Shown here: piece after piece, positions 26,521 through 37,800 of the stretch
Layout of the letters: the number at the start of each line of letters is the position of its first letter
Numbering within the stretch: the first letter of the stretch is position 1
Notes under the pieces: model-generated
The model's input: only the letters and a program-made list of their open reading frames with translations
Told to the model about the DNA's origin: nothing
Database searches by the model: none
From: CAVZLD01 sp964522605
GTDB lineage: Bacteria; Planctomycetota; Planctomycetia; Pirellulales; Pirellulaceae
NCBI GenBank assembly: GCA_964522605.1
Contig: CAZFWV010000002.1
Span: 8,605 to 72,604 of the forward strand
Direction of reading: 5' to 3'
DNA: 64,000 nt
Position numbers and translations under genes: made by a program

Positions 26521-28788
26521 ATGAAAGCCCCAACAAGAATATTGCTCCTCACCTTGCTCACCGCTTTGTTGCCGGTTCAGGCATCCATCGCCGCGGAGTC
26601 AGGAACGACAGACGCGGATGAATCTCCTGAGCCCACGGTCCAACGGATCGGCCCGCCGACGTTCTTTGCGCCGCCGGTCGAGCGTTACCGGCTCGGTACG
26701 CCGGACGTCAACAATCCGGCGTTCTACCCCATCCCGCAGACGGAAGTGACACGGGCCACCTACATGGCGTGGCTGGAACAGAGCGGTCTGTTGGATCACG
26801 CTCAGCAACCGCAGCTGGGTATGAGCGGTCCGACGCTGTTGCTGCCCGTACTCGCCAAATATGTGCAGACTGGCCAGCCGCATTGGGGCGAAGCCTGCGT
26901 TGCCATGCTCAAGGATTACCACCGTGCGATGCAGGTTGAAGTCCGGGCGAAAGGTTGGGTGGAACAGTTTGCCGAACCGCCGGCTTTCCTGCCGGTCTAT
27001 CGCAAGTATCTCATCGCGGGCGGGCTGATGACTCCCGACGAGTCTTGGTTCAAGGAACTCTGGCTGGACTACTGCCGGAATCTGCATGTCTGGGGCTCGA
27101 AGCCCATCGAGTGGCGCGGGCCCTGTCATCGCTCCATGCCCGAGGCGTTGGCCAAGGGCCTGGCCGCGAAATGGTATCCGGACATTCCCGAGGCCGCTCA
27201 TTGGAGCGAATACTCGGAGCTGGTTTGGCACGATTTCTGGCGCGTGAAGGATTTGCTCCAGAATGACACGGGCTACTTCCAGGACAGCGTCCGCGCCTTC
27301 GCGTTTTCCGGCGATCAACTGCTGGGCGATGATCGTTATCTGAGCGATCCCGGTATGCAAAAGATTTGGCAACGCCTGATGGTCGAAATCACACCCGACG
27401 GGGCCATCAATCCCTACGGTCCCAACGGAGGCTGGAACAGTACGGCGGCGCTGCGCGTCGGTGTGCTGGAGGCCGCCGCCACAGCGACACGTCATGGTGC
27501 TTACCGGTTCGCGGCTCACAAGGCGATGAACTATCTCCTTTATCAGAACGCGCCGACGTTGCGGGACGGCTACCTCAAGCAGCAGGAAACCGCGCCCTAT
27601 GTCGTACTCGCCTGGCTTGCGGCAGATGACTCCATCGAACCGGTCGAGCCTCCTTCGGGTGGAATCACCACACAGCGCCGCGAACCTGCCCGCTATCCAC
27701 ACCGCGACAAAGCGATCGTCGGCCGGTTCCTGCCCGATCTCGATCCGGACCCGGACAAGGCGAACCTCTGCTGCAATTGGACATTCACCGAACGCATGAT
27801 CCCAGACAAGCTGGTGCTACGCAGCGGCTGGAATCCGGGCGACTTCTATGTGCTGGTGGAGCTGGCACCGACCACGTTTCCGTACAACGCCGGCGGCATC
27901 GTCGGCATGAATCGTTGGGGCGCGCCGTTTACGCAGGTCGTGACCTCCAAGGGCGAGACACCGGAGAACCGACTCTGGGTGACTGACCTCTCAGGGACCG
28001 CACGTCGCCGCTATCTGCCAGATCCCGATCGCATCAACGAGGTCTGGGAGAAGGGCAAGATGCAGGACATGATGACCCGCGTCGCGTACCTGCACGACAC
28101 GCCGAATGCAACACTGGCCTGCGTCGAACTGCAGAATCCGGAAGGTCTGCCGGTGCGAGTGATCCAGGAATATGTCTTCGTGAGAAACCGGTTTCTCGTC
28201 CGCCGCGAGACCGTGATGTTTGAGGAGCCGTTCCGTGCCCGCGTGGCGTCGATCTGGAACACGCAAAACGTCGGGCCGTTCATCGGCACCCACTGGGCCA
28301 ATACCTTCCTGAACGCGCCGGTCGCATCGAACGGCCAAATTGCGATGAACACGCCGCCTGCGGACTTGTTGGTCTACTTCGCTCCGCAGCCCGGTTGGCG
28401 GATGCAGGTGGTGGATCGCACCGCCGAGGATCCGCGCACGGAGGCGTGTCCGGCGCAGGTGCGATACGTGTGGGAAGGAACGCCAACCGCTGGTCAACGA
28501 CTCCATTCCACTCAGGTTTACTATCCCCATGCCGCGAGGAAGGCTCCACCCGTATCGAACAATCCGCGAATGAAGAACGAAAACCGCGACGCCGAACTCG
28601 CCACGCTTGCCGGAGCTTCGGGCATCCACATGGTGCGGGACGATCTTGAGGCGACTGTGCTGCGACTTGAGTTCGAGCCGGGCCGCGTCGAGTGGGTTAT
28701 CTTCAATCCAGAGCGCCAGACGCTGAAGGTGGATTCCTTGGAGACAAAGGAACCCTTGCTCTATCACACGACGGACGAATCGGGCTGA
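26521..28788 (+). CDS. Secreted protein, probable alpha/alpha-toroid polysaccharide lyase or hydrolase
   Basis: A 755-aa exported protein with a clear signal peptide (RILLLTLLTALLPVQASIAA). The first two thirds is helical with repeated aromatic and WxxYS/WHDFW segments, compatible with an alpha/alpha toroid, including NPYGPNGGWNSTAALRVGVL at about residue 300. The last 250 residues are beta-rich (FYVLVELAPTTFPYNAGGIV, FRARVASIWNTQNV), like the C-terminal sandwich of heparinase II/III or alginate-lyase-type enzymes. No catalytic residues can be assigned with certainty. It follows the 1357-aa gene by 158 bases on the same strand, possibly co-transcribed. Confidence 0.5.
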   Translation: MKAPTRILLLTLLTALLPVQASIAAESGTTDADESPEPTVQRIGPPTFFAPPVERYRLGTPDVNNPAFYPIPQTEVTRATYMAWLEQSGLLDHAQQPQLGMSGPTLLLPVLAKYVQTGQPHWGEACVAMLKDYHRAMQVEVRAKGWVEQFAEPPAFLPVYRKYLIAGGLMTPDESWFKELWLDYCRNLHVWGSKPIEWRGPCHRSMPEALAKGLAAKWYPDIPEAAHWSEYSELVWHDFWRVKDLLQNDTGYFQDSVRAFAFSGDQLLGDDRYLSDPGMQKIWQRLMVEITPDGAINPYGPNGGWNSTAALRVGVLEAAATATRHGAYRFAAHKAMNYLLYQNAPTLRDGYLKQQETAPYVVLAWLAADDSIEPVEPPSGGITTQRREPARYPHRDKAIVGRFLPDLDPDPDKANLCCNWTFTERMIPDKLVLRSGWNPGDFYVLVELAPTTFPYNAGGIVGMNRWGAPFTQVVTSKGETPENRLWVTDLSGTARRRYLPDPDRINEVWEKGKMQDMMTRVAYLHDTPNATLACVELQNPEGLPVRVIQEYVFVRNRFLVRRETVMFEEPFRARVASIWNTQNVGPFIGTHWANTFLNAPVASNGQIAMNTPPADLLVYFAPQPGWRMQVVDRTAEDPRTEACPAQVRYVWEGTPTAGQRLHSTQVYYPHAARKAPPVSNNPRMKNENRDAELATLAGASGIHMVRDDLEATVLRLEFEPGRVEWVIFNPERQTLKVDSLETKEPLLYHTTDESG

Positions 28789-29046
28789 TCGGTCCGCAAG
28801 TACCGGACAAAATCACCCGCGATTCACTCTCCGTCGTGCTGGCTTCCATGACGCGTGATCCCGCTCGCGACCACGACGAGCAGGAGTTGCCATGGTTCCA
28901 GGACGAAGCAGATCGGGATCCCGTTGGATGGGGAGATAATCCAGGAGAATCCGTGGAACCAACCCGGAAATGCCTGAAGTGCCGATTGCCAACGAGCTTC
29001 TCCGTCGTTTCCTTCTGCTTGCGAGAACGCGCTTCGTTGGACCGTC

Positions 29047-29886
29047 TCAGCGGCTCATGGTGCGCACTTTTTCGAGAATAGTCGGACGAGCGCCCTCCAT
29101 GATGTCGCGAACATCATCATAGCGCATCGTGCGTTGTTCGAACGATCGTTTTTCCAAGGCGCCCAGGAAACGTGCTTCGAACTCAGCCAGGTTGAAGCCA
29201 TAAATATGGTAGCTGTCGGCCATATGACAGTAACGGCCCACATGCACGGTTCGCCCTGAAAGTTCGGTAACCCGCTCGGCGATGTTTTTTTGAAGTTGAA
29301 CGAGGGCAAAAATGTTCATCATCGCCGCCTTATAGGCATCGTTGCTGCGGAAGCGAACGTTCATGCTGAGTTGTGGCTGACCTTCCTGATCGATGATGCG
29401 ACACCAGATGCTCTGCAGGCAGGCCGGATCGTAGCAGCTGTTGTCCTCCCAAACCTTCCAGGTGATCGCTTGGGCCCGTCGCGTGTAAGGTGTTTTCGCC
29501 AAGTTGCGACAGAGGTTCTCGATTTGGTCGATCGGCGCCATTGTCGGTGGCTCGTAGCGAAACAATCGCTGATGATATGTGTATTCCCAACGCGTGTCGT
29601 TTTCATCCGATGGATCACGTACCCAGTGGTCTTTGATTCCCTCGCAGACCTCCATGACGTACTCTTGCAAATCCTCGAAGCCTCCCGGGAAGTCGCGATG
29701 GATCATCGGCTCGGCCAGGGGATCGCGCACGGTAAGGACCATCGTCGCATCTTTGCTGGGAGGATCCCCGGGCTTGTCGTATTGTGTCTTCAGTTCGCAT
29801 CCGTGTTGGTATAACTGAACCAGTGAGTTCTCCCAGGCCTCAGCGATGCCTTCACCTTCGGCTGTCAGTACGGGGATTCCGTTCAT
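29047..29886 (-). CDS. Thymidylate synthase-superfamily protein
   Basis: A 279-aa protein from ATG 29886, preceded by an AGGA-like site. It carries the marks of the thymidylate synthase / dCMP hydroxymethylase fold: a candidate nucleophile Cys156 in DPACLQSIW, the phosphate-binding RSND at 180-183, and HMADSYHIYG near 221-230, which corresponds to the dUMP-binding H-x-Y segment. A paired-arginine stretch, TRRAQA, lies at 135-140. It resembles the divergent archaeal-type enzymes more than ThyA; the canonical PCHxLYQFY motif is not present. Folate-dependent pyrimidine methylation or hydroxymethylation is likely, but the exact substrate is not determinable. It stands alone between two plus-strand and minus-strand blocks. 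Confidence 0.72.
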   Translation of the reverse strand: MNGIPVLTAEGEGIAEAWENSLVQLYQHGCELKTQYDKPGDPPSKDATMVLTVRDPLAEPMIHRDFPGGFEDLQEYVMEVCEGIKDHWVRDPSDENDTRWEYTYHQRLFRYEPPTMAPIDQIENLCRNLAKTPYTRRAQAITWKVWEDNSCYDPACLQSIWCRIIDQEGQPQLSMNVRFRSNDAYKAAMMNIFALVQLQKNIAERVTELSGRTVHVGRYCHMADSYHIYGFNLAEFEARFLGALEKRSFEQRTMRYDDVRDIMEGARPTILEKVRTMSR

Positions 29887-30167
29887 GTTGGATCCTGTCA
29901 CTCGGAGCGCATCGGAACATCAGCAAGCGGTTGTTGAACAAGAGCAGAGCTTCACGCGTCGCTCTCGGACAAGAATGGACGCTGTTCAAGCCCGTCTGGT
30001 CAAGATACTCGCCCGAAGGCTAACCGGCCAGTACAGATGGAGTTGTGCCGTTGGATCACCACGAAGGGCAACCACAGGTCGCGCGAGGTACTTTCTGTCG
30101 CGACGGAGCACCTGGAGGGAACACGCATGGGTAGGGCATTTTCGCGGACACGTTGATTCGTGGCGAT

Positions 30168-33100
30168 CTAACGCGGGACCGGATATGTGCCGCTGATTCG
30201 GTCGGGGATGCCGCGATCGGCGAGCGACAGCGACCATGCGACCAAGGCGATGACTGGGATGATCGCCAAGCCGATCGCCCAACCGGCCCCCAGCCCAATC
30301 GACATCAATAACACCAGAAACACTGGCAGAAGTACGCACGGCGACCAGATGACCAGGCTCCGCCAGAGCGTCCGCAGCCGGGATGCTCTAGTGCCGTCGC
30401 TGGTCACGACGGCGATTCCGAACACGTAGGACAGCAGGCCACCGCGAAACAGCAATGCGCAGATGACGCTGGGTACCGCGAGCCAGATCACCAGGTTGCT
30501 CACGGCCATCATGACGACGAACAACACCATCTGGCCCGACTCCATCGGGAAGCCGGGCAGCCCCGGTGGCAATTCGTCGAGAAACGGCTGCAGTCGGGCG
30601 GTTGCCTCGGCGAGTTCTTCGGGGGAAGGATCGGGATGCGCGGCCGCGGCCTGCTCGGCAATCTCCCGCAGCTTCCCGGTCAGGATATCTCCCGATTGGT
30701 AGGAGGACCGGCGGACCGATGGGCCCCACGGGTTGAAGCTCGTTTCACCATAGCGGCTGGCCACGTAGAGCTCCAGGTCGCGCCGCTGTTGCTCCTCGGC
30801 CTCGTCCACAGCGCCGTCGGCGCGCTCGAGCTCCACCATCTTCAAAAGGCATTGGTACACGATCGCGGCGTCAGGGTTCTCGACGGCCCATCTTTGAGTT
30901 AGGTGCATCCCGAAGGCCATGATCCCTAGAAGCGGGATCAACGGCGCAACACAGACGGCCAGCAGTCCCAGGCGCCTCCCGCGGCTGACTGCCGCCGTTC
31001 GGTTCAGCAGTGGCTTCAGACGGTGGGCGGCCTCTTCGGGTTCTTTGATCCTCGGAAGCTCATCGACGATCGGTCGAGCGTGCAGTGGAAGAGGTGCGGT
31101 GACAGAACGCTGGCAAGTCTTTCCTGGTTCGATTGGGCGTCCCTCCAGCGCGGCGATGGCTACACAATTGAGAAAAGTCCCCGTCGATGCCTTGTCGTCG
31201 CCGGCCAGCTTGTGCATTTCGCGCCACGGGCCTTGTTGATCGATGTCCGGTGTCGGGAAGTCGAGCAGCTTGGCGCGGCCTTCCAGAGTAATCCACACGC
31301 GATCCAGTGCCAGCACGTGGGGGAGTGACCTGTTCTTGGCACCCGCGGCCAACTCTTCGGCTACGTCGACCAACCAGAAGCGGACGGACTGCCACGGCTG
31401 CGGCTGTTTCAGCAGGTGGACCAGGGGACTGCCCGACGGCGCTTCGTAGGCGTCCCAACACTCGCCCGGCGCTCGTCTGCCGGCCAGCCAGCGAAGGCGT
31501 CCCGGGCGCGCAAGATCGCGCACGTCGGATGTGACAGAGGGTGTGCCGTCGGGCAACCTACGGATCCAGACCTTGCGCAACAGTCGCCAGTCGTAGCCCA
31601 ACAGCAATTCGGCGCCGTCTGCCTTGTCCAGGATACGCAGTACGTGATAGGGCCCGACCATTGGCGTTGCCTTGGTCTCTTCCGGCGACTCGTGCTCGCG
31701 GGGCAGCACCGGCCGCGACCGGTAGACCGACTTCAGCACCACCCGCGTGTTGCTTACGAGGTCCTGCAATCCCGCGTATCCGTTACGCCGCCGGGCCGTG
31801 GAAAACATCAGCGCCAGAAGCGCAAACCAGGAGTAGGCAATCACCTGCAAGAGCCACATCGAGGGCTTCGGGGCGACGCCGGCTCCAATCAGCACCGCAT
31901 AGGTCAGACCCACCGTTTGCGGGATCAAGACATAGACCGTTGCGCGGGCCAAGGCCCTCGGAAGGCCGGGCGCGTTACGCTTTGCGTTCACCACGCGGAC
32001 TCCGCAGATCGCTTTGCCCACCGAAGCGCCCCACAGGCCCTCCGGTACCGCGAAGTAAAGAACGTATAGGAAGGCCATGATCGCCATCAGCGCATTGTGG
32101 CCGGGTGATCCGTAATAGTCGGTATCGGACATGCGTTCGAAGTTGCCGAACCATGCCCACATCAGGCAAGCTGCCGCTGGAGAAAAGAGGCTGTAGTCGA
32201 CAATCCCCGCTCCCAGACGCAATCCCAAAGCCGCCGGGGTGGGAGCCGCAGAGCCGTGGGGGGCCAACGCCTGGCGTAACTCGTCGTACGTGCGAAAGCG
32301 GGCCGCCGGCTGTTTGTGAAGACAGCGCAACACCGCCCGAACCAGTCCCTCTGGAATCCCGGGACGCAGCTCGGCTGGCGAGCGGGGCGGTTGCTCCAAG
32401 ACCGTGGCAATCAGCCGAACGAGGTTGTCCGCCTGATAAGGCATCTGGGCGGTGAGCAGGTAGTAGAGCGTGACTCCCACCGCATAAATGTCACTGCGCA
32501 CGTCCAGCTCGTCGCCCCGGAGCTGCTCGGGCGAGGCGAAGGCAGGCGTGCCGAGGAAGGTCCCGCCGGTGGTCAAGTTCGACTCGCTGCGAAGTGACGT
32601 GGAGATCGACAGACCGAAGTCGCCCACTTTGACCGTACCGTCCCGGTCAACGAAGCAGTTGGCCGCTTTGACGTCACGGTGCAACACGCCCCCGGCCTCA
32701 GCCGCCTCGAGGCCGTCGATCACCTGAAGAATGACGTCGACCGCTTCGCCCACCGGCAGAGGCCCTTCCCGGAGGACGCGTTCCTCCAGGGTTCCGCCGG
32801 GCACGAGCTCCATCACAATGACCGGCACGCCCGCGATCTCTTCCGTGCCGAAGACGTAGACGCTGTTCGGATGGTTCACCGAGGCGGCCAGTCGTCCCTC
32901 GCGCAAGAATCGCTGTTTCGCCTCCGGTGAGTCGAGACGGTGAGCGAGCACCTTGAGCGCCACGCGGCGCCCGCTCTCCAGATGATCCGCCTCGTAGACG
33001 GCTCCCATTCCACCCGAACCCAAACGTCGGACGATCCGATAGCCGCCAAATAGCTGGCCCGGAGTGAGCGCGAGCTGGCCCTCTTCGTCGACCGTGAGTG

Positions 33101-33278
33101 ATCGGTCGGTTCCCGGGCCGTACGATGTGGTTGGGGAGACGCCCTCAGCACCCGGGCTGCACGGCTCCCGCGACTGGCTCTGAAGCCCGACCCTCAGCAG
33201 GCATTCGGGGCAGAGCCCTGACGGAGCATCGGCCGGAAGCTCCTCTCCGCATTGTCCGCAACGACGTTCCTCGGCCAT
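30168..33278 (-). CDS. Ser/Thr protein kinase with RDD modules and a degenerate second kinase domain
   Basis: A 1036-aa membrane kinase. A zinc-ribbon opens it (C7, C10, C23, C26). The active Hanks kinase follows: GSGGMGAVY at 87-95, Lys109, HRD at 200-202, DFG at 220-222 and an APE-like SPEQ at 249-252. An RDD membrane domain (about 350-510) ends in LVSNTRVVLK. A second kinase-like segment (about 545-700, GPYHVLRILDKADGAELLLG to GRAKLLDFP) lacks the HRD aspartate and DFG glycine, so it is a pseudokinase. After further helices, a second RDD-like block closes with DRISGTYPVPR. It lies 191 bases downstream of an ECF sigma gene on the same strand, the usual planctomycete pairing. Confidence 0.87.
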   Translation of the reverse strand: MAEERRCGQCGEELPADAPSGLCPECLLRVGLQSQSREPCSPGAEGVSPTTSYGPGTDRSLTVDEEGQLALTPGQLFGGYRIVRRLGSGGMGAVYEADHLESGRRVALKVLAHRLDSPEAKQRFLREGRLAASVNHPNSVYVFGTEEIAGVPVIVMELVPGGTLEERVLREGPLPVGEAVDVILQVIDGLEAAEAGGVLHRDVKAANCFVDRDGTVKVGDFGLSISTSLRSESNLTTGGTFLGTPAFASPEQLRGDELDVRSDIYAVGVTLYYLLTAQMPYQADNLVRLIATVLEQPPRSPAELRPGIPEGLVRAVLRCLHKQPAARFRTYDELRQALAPHGSAAPTPAALGLRLGAGIVDYSLFSPAAACLMWAWFGNFERMSDTDYYGSPGHNALMAIMAFLYVLYFAVPEGLWGASVGKAICGVRVVNAKRNAPGLPRALARATVYVLIPQTVGLTYAVLIGAGVAPKPSMWLLQVIAYSWFALLALMFSTARRRNGYAGLQDLVSNTRVVLKSVYRSRPVLPREHESPEETKATPMVGPYHVLRILDKADGAELLLGYDWRLLRKVWIRRLPDGTPSVTSDVRDLARPGRLRWLAGRRAPGECWDAYEAPSGSPLVHLLKQPQPWQSVRFWLVDVAEELAAGAKNRSLPHVLALDRVWITLEGRAKLLDFPTPDIDQQGPWREMHKLAGDDKASTGTFLNCVAIAALEGRPIEPGKTCQRSVTAPLPLHARPIVDELPRIKEPEEAAHRLKPLLNRTAAVSRGRRLGLLAVCVAPLIPLLGIMAFGMHLTQRWAVENPDAAIVYQCLLKMVELERADGAVDEAEEQQRRDLELYVASRYGETSFNPWGPSVRRSSYQSGDILTGKLREIAEQAAAAHPDPSPEELAEATARLQPFLDELPPGLPGFPMESGQMVLFVVMMAVSNLVIWLAVPSVICALLFRGGLLSYVFGIAVVTSDGTRASRLRTLWRSLVIWSPCVLLPVFLVLLMSIGLGAGWAIGLAIIPVIALVAWSLSLADRGIPDRISGTYPVPR

Positions 33279-33469
33279 TGGACTTTCCCCAATTGTACGC
33301 TAGGACGACACGCCCCTGACCAGGAATTGGCACTCTTGCTGTGCGGAGATCTTAGAGAAAGATCATTCACTCCGCCTTCCGTTCCATCTGTTTTGACGCG
33401 GAATCTGGTCCATCTTCAGCGCGCCCATGGCCGTCTCTACCGCTATACAGACGAAAAATTCCCGGAAGG

Positions 33470-34243
33470 TTACAGGCTGGTGTCCGTTTTTTGGGAACTG
33501 ACGGCCGCGAACAGCTCACGCAGCTCGTCGTCGATCTCGGCCGGATCGGCGACCGTCTGGGCGATCTCCTCCTTGAGAATCTCACGGTATCGCCGCCGGA
33601 GCCGATGGACGGCGACCTTCACCGCTCCCTCCTTCATTCCCAAGGCTTCGGCCACCTCGCGGTAGGGGCGCGACTGGCGCCCGGCGGTGAGAAACTCCTT
33701 CAGACCGGTAAACATTTCGGCCTTTCCGACCCGAATGTTTTCCTCCTCCAGCCGCTGGACCACGCGATCCAGCAGGGTCAGCGCCCAACGCCGCTGATAG
33801 AGCCGCTCGGGGGTGGAGGAGGTTGCCGGCTCGAGGTGGTAGCGGTGCTCCGCGTCGCGGAAGTCGAGTGAGAAGGGAATGCGGCCGCCTCCCCGTTTTT
33901 TCGCTCTCGCCCGCTCGCGTTGGTGTCCCAGATAGTGCTTGAGGGCGGCCAGCAGGAACGAACGGAACTTGCCGCGCCGGTCGTCGACGTCCTTGAGGAA
34001 ATCCTTCTCCAGAAGCTGTGCGAAGAAGTCCTGGGTCAGGTCCTGGGCGTCGTGAGAAGAATACCCCGAACCCCGCAGGTACGCGTAAAGCGGAAACCAA
34101 TACGTCTCGCACAAAGCGGCCAGAGCACGTTCCGAGTGGGGCGACTTGCCGTTTCGCGCCGAGAGCACGACGCTCCAGTGCGTCGTGGTGAACCATCGAC
34201 GCTCAGCGGCTGCGGTCGGTTGTTTCTCTGGCGATTCCGACAT
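33470..34243 (-). CDS. ECF RNA polymerase sigma factor (kinase-associated type)
   Basis: A 257-aa sigma factor from ATG 34243 (MSESPEK). A longer frame to 34504 exists, but its extra N-terminus has no sigma character. Region 2 is at about 40-100 (ALCETYWFPLYAYLRGSGYSSHDAQDLTQDFFAQLLE), where the TTHWSVVLSA lead is typical of the planctomycete ECF group found beside Ser/Thr kinases. Region 4 is near 195-240 (YREVAEALGMKEGAVKVAVHRLRRRYREIL). The linker is longer than in simple ECF proteins. No anti-sigma factor is seen. The kinase gene downstream is the probable regulator through phosphorylation. Confidence 0.9.
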   Translation of the reverse strand: MSESPEKQPTAAAERRWFTTTHWSVVLSARNGKSPHSERALAALCETYWFPLYAYLRGSGYSSHDAQDLTQDFFAQLLEKDFLKDVDDRRGKFRSFLLAALKHYLGHQRERARAKKRGGGRIPFSLDFRDAEHRYHLEPATSSTPERLYQRRWALTLLDRVVQRLEEENIRVGKAEMFTGLKEFLTAGRQSRPYREVAEALGMKEGAVKVAVHRLRRRYREILKEEIAQTVADPAEIDDELRELFAAVSSQKTDTSL

Positions 34244-34800
34244 GCTGATGAAGCCTACCCCGATAAGATCCGGCGTTGTGACCATGAGTATTCTATCGGA
34301 CAAAAACCCGAGCAGTGCAGAGGTCGAAAGGACTGCTACAGTCCTGGTTGATCGCCAATTCGCAGAAGTTGGACAAACGTCAGCGGCTTCGCGCCATCCG
34401 CACTCATGCCGAGGGGGCCGACAACCGAAGGACGAGGCGGTGGTGTGAATGCGGCATTCTTCCGCGGCTCTTCGTGCTGCATTTGGCTCGATGGTCCCGC
34501 TCACCGCCGATTGAGTCTGAATTCCTATCTCTTCTGTAGAGATTTGAATACTCCATCAGTCGTCTAGCAATTGAAGGCTGGTCCGGCTCTTTACGATTTG
34601 AGACGATCGACTGCCAACGATCGTTCTCATCTCCAGCGTCGTTTGATGAGTTCGCACTCACCAAGCAACCACAGTCAACAGTTTCTCACTTCCCAATTGG
34701 CGTTTGGCCGGTTAAAACGGCGTCGCGAAAACCTTGTCCCTCGGCTTTGCGGTCGACGGCAAGTTTTCATCTGGTCCGAAGGGTGACGGGAGCGACAAAT
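34244..34800. other. Divergent intergenic region
   Basis: About 560 bases between the sigma factor and the CotH-type gene. A small perfect hairpin (ATCTCT-TCTGT-AGAGAT) is at 34527-34543. Open frames that run through it are extensions of neighbouring genes without family similarity. Promoters for both sides are expected; the ribosome binding site GGGAG lies about 11 bases before the next ATG. Confidence 0.4.
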
Positions 34801-37800
34801 ATGTTCGGGAAGAAACTGTTTGTAGCACACGCGCGCCGACGACGTCAGAGTCGCGGTGGACGAGATTCAGTCAGACGGCTCGAAGTCGAGTGCTTGGAAG
34901 CCCGGTGCGTACTGAACGCAACCGTCTTCATCACGGAATTTGCGGCGGACGGACGAGCGAGCATCCCAGACGGGCAAGGTGATCATAACGATTGGATCGA
35001 GATTCACAATTCCGGTGCCGAGGTTGCCAACCTCGAGGGCTGGTATCTGACCGACGACGCACTTGACCTTCGCAAGTGGCGTTTCCCCGCCGTTGAATTG
35101 CCACCCAAAGGCTACTTGGTTGTGTTTGCTTCGGGCAAAGACCAGGCAACGAGTGCAACCTCCTTGCACACGAACTTCAAGCTTTCAGACGATGGCGAAT
35201 ATCTTGCCTTGATTCACCCCGATGGCGTTACCGTTCAATCCGAGTTCAGCCCGACCTATCCGGCTCAATTATCTGGCGCTTCGTTTGGCCTGGCACAGCA
35301 GGAGTTGTCCGAGACACTGGTTGCGCAGAGTAGCAGTTATCGATACTACGTTCCGCCGCCCGAGGCGACCGTCGATCGAACAACGGATTGGGCGGGCGCC
35401 GAATTCGACGATTCTGAGTGGAGCGAAGGTCAGGGGGCGCTGGGCTTCGATCAGACGGGAACCCTTTTGAATTTGATCGAGACAGACATCGGATCTGTCA
35501 TGTGGGAGAAGAGCTCCACCGCCTACTTGCGCACGTACTTCGAGGTTCCTTCGCTGACGGATTGGGCTTGGATCCGGTTTCAACTTCGATATGACGCGGG
35601 CTACATCATTTACGTAAATGGCGAGCGGGTGGCCTCAGAAAATGCCAATTCTCTGCCCACGAGTCGTTCTCGCGCTGTGAAGGAACGACTGGATCCGCCA
35701 GAATCCATTCAAACGCTCCTCTTCAGAGTGGATGAACTGCCACTGAGAGAAGGGCAAAATGTCTTGGCGGTTCACGGAATGAATTCGGTGCGAAGCGAGG
35801 AAGATTTTTTGATTGAGTTTGAGGTGAGCGCGGTCCGTCCGGGAGCTATCACGCTTGATGATGCAGGGTCTTTCTTCTATCCGCCGTCGCCAGGGTATGT
35901 CAATGGCGTGAACGGTGTGGAAGGACAGGTGGCGGAAGTGCAGGCGAGTGTGCCGCGCGGTTTCTATAACGCACCGCAACAGCTCGAACTGACCACCGCA
36001 ACACCGGGTGCCACGATCGTGTACACCACCGACGGAACTTTGCCGACGCTGCATAACGGCATTGCCACCGCTTCCAATTCGGAAGAGCTGACACCCCGGG
36101 TAACGATCGACGTGGCATCCACAACGACCCTGCGAGTTGCCGCGTTCAGGTCCGATTTGGTTCCGACGCCGGCTGTGACTTATACCTATATCTTTCTGTC
36201 CGATGTTCTCACGCAGTCGGCTGATGGCGCACCAGCACCCGGTTGGCCAAACTTCAATGTCAACGGTCAGAAGTTCGACTATGGGATGGATCCTGACGTC
36301 GTAAACGATCCCGAGTATGGACCTCAGTTGCTCGAAGCACTGATGGATCTACCATCCATTTCTCTGGTGACCGAGCCCCAGCATCTCTTCGATTCGGCAA
36401 CAGGGATTTACGTGAATGCCGATACGGCGCGTGCCGACGAATCGCTCTGGGAACGGCCCGCATCGATCGAACTTATTCATCCGGATGGGCAGGAGGGTTT
36501 TCAGATCGACGCCGGATTGCGCATTCGCGGCGGCTACAGCCGTAACGATGCGAATCCAAAACATGCCTTTCGCGTGCTCTTTCGATCGATGTACGGTGCC
36601 GCGGAGCTTGAGTATCCCCTGTTTGGCGAAGAAGGGGCCGACACACTTGAGAAAATCGACCTGCGTACGTCACAGGTGCCTTCCTGGAGTTTTTGTATTC
36701 CGCAACATCTCCCGTATTGTGTTGAGCATACGATGGTCCGCGACGTATTCGCCCGCGATACGCAACGCGACATGGGGCAGCCGTACACGAGGAGCCGCTA
36801 CTACCATCTTTATCTCAACGGCCAGTACTGGGGACTCTATCAATCTCAGGAGCGTGCCGACGGAGCTCACGGGGAAAGGTATCTCGGCGGCGACGAGGAT
36901 GACTACGACGTCATCAAGGTGGAATCTCAGCAATATGATGCGGTGGCAACGCACGGCACATTGACTGCCTGGCGTGACTTGTGGGACGCGGCAAAAGCGG
37001 GTTTCACGGACAATGCAGATTACTATCGTGTACAGGGCCTGAACCCCGATGGTTCGCCCAACCCCGATCTTCCCGTCTTGCTCGATGTGGATAATCTGAT
37101 TGACTACGTCCTGACCATCTACTACACCGGCGATTTGGACGCTGCCATCAGCTGGTTTGGCGATAACCTAATGCCAAACAACTGGTTTGGCATTCGCAAC
37201 CGGAACGCCCGCGAAGGATTTCAGTTCTTTGCACATGATGCCGAATGGGGTTTGTTCGATGTGAACGAAAATCGCTTGGGCCCCTGGCCCGCCGGCGATC
37301 AGTTTGTGGACAGCAATCCGCAATGGCTTCATCAGCAGTTGGTTGCCAACGAGGAGTACCGTCTGCGGTTTGCCGATCGGGTGCAGCGGCATCTGTTTCA
37401 TGGCGGTGCGTTGAGTCCCGAGTCCGCTCTGGCACGGGTTCAGGCACGCATCGACCAAATTGACAAAGCGATTATCGCCGAATCCGCTCGGTGGGGTGAC
37501 GCTTCCGGAACGACATTGCATACGAAGCAGCACTGGCTGACTGCTCTGCGGCATATCACCGACGTCTACATCCCGCAACGCCGCGAGATTCTGATTGAAC
37601 AATTGCGCAACGCCCAACTCGCTGGCCCCCTCAGTGGGACAGCACCTTTGGTCATGCCCGGCGAAGCACCGGCGCTGATTCCTCACGGCGGAGTGTTTGA
37701 CCAAAGTCGGGAACTGCAGATGGTCGCAGAAGGAGACATCGTCTTCACCGTGGATGGTACGGATCCACGTGAACACGCGCCGGTAGTCGAGTGGACTCCT

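Noticed and set aside
28692..29081. 129-aa plus-strand open frame overlapping the end of the 755-aa gene
   Set aside because: First part overlaps the larger gene out of frame and the rest shows no family similarity.
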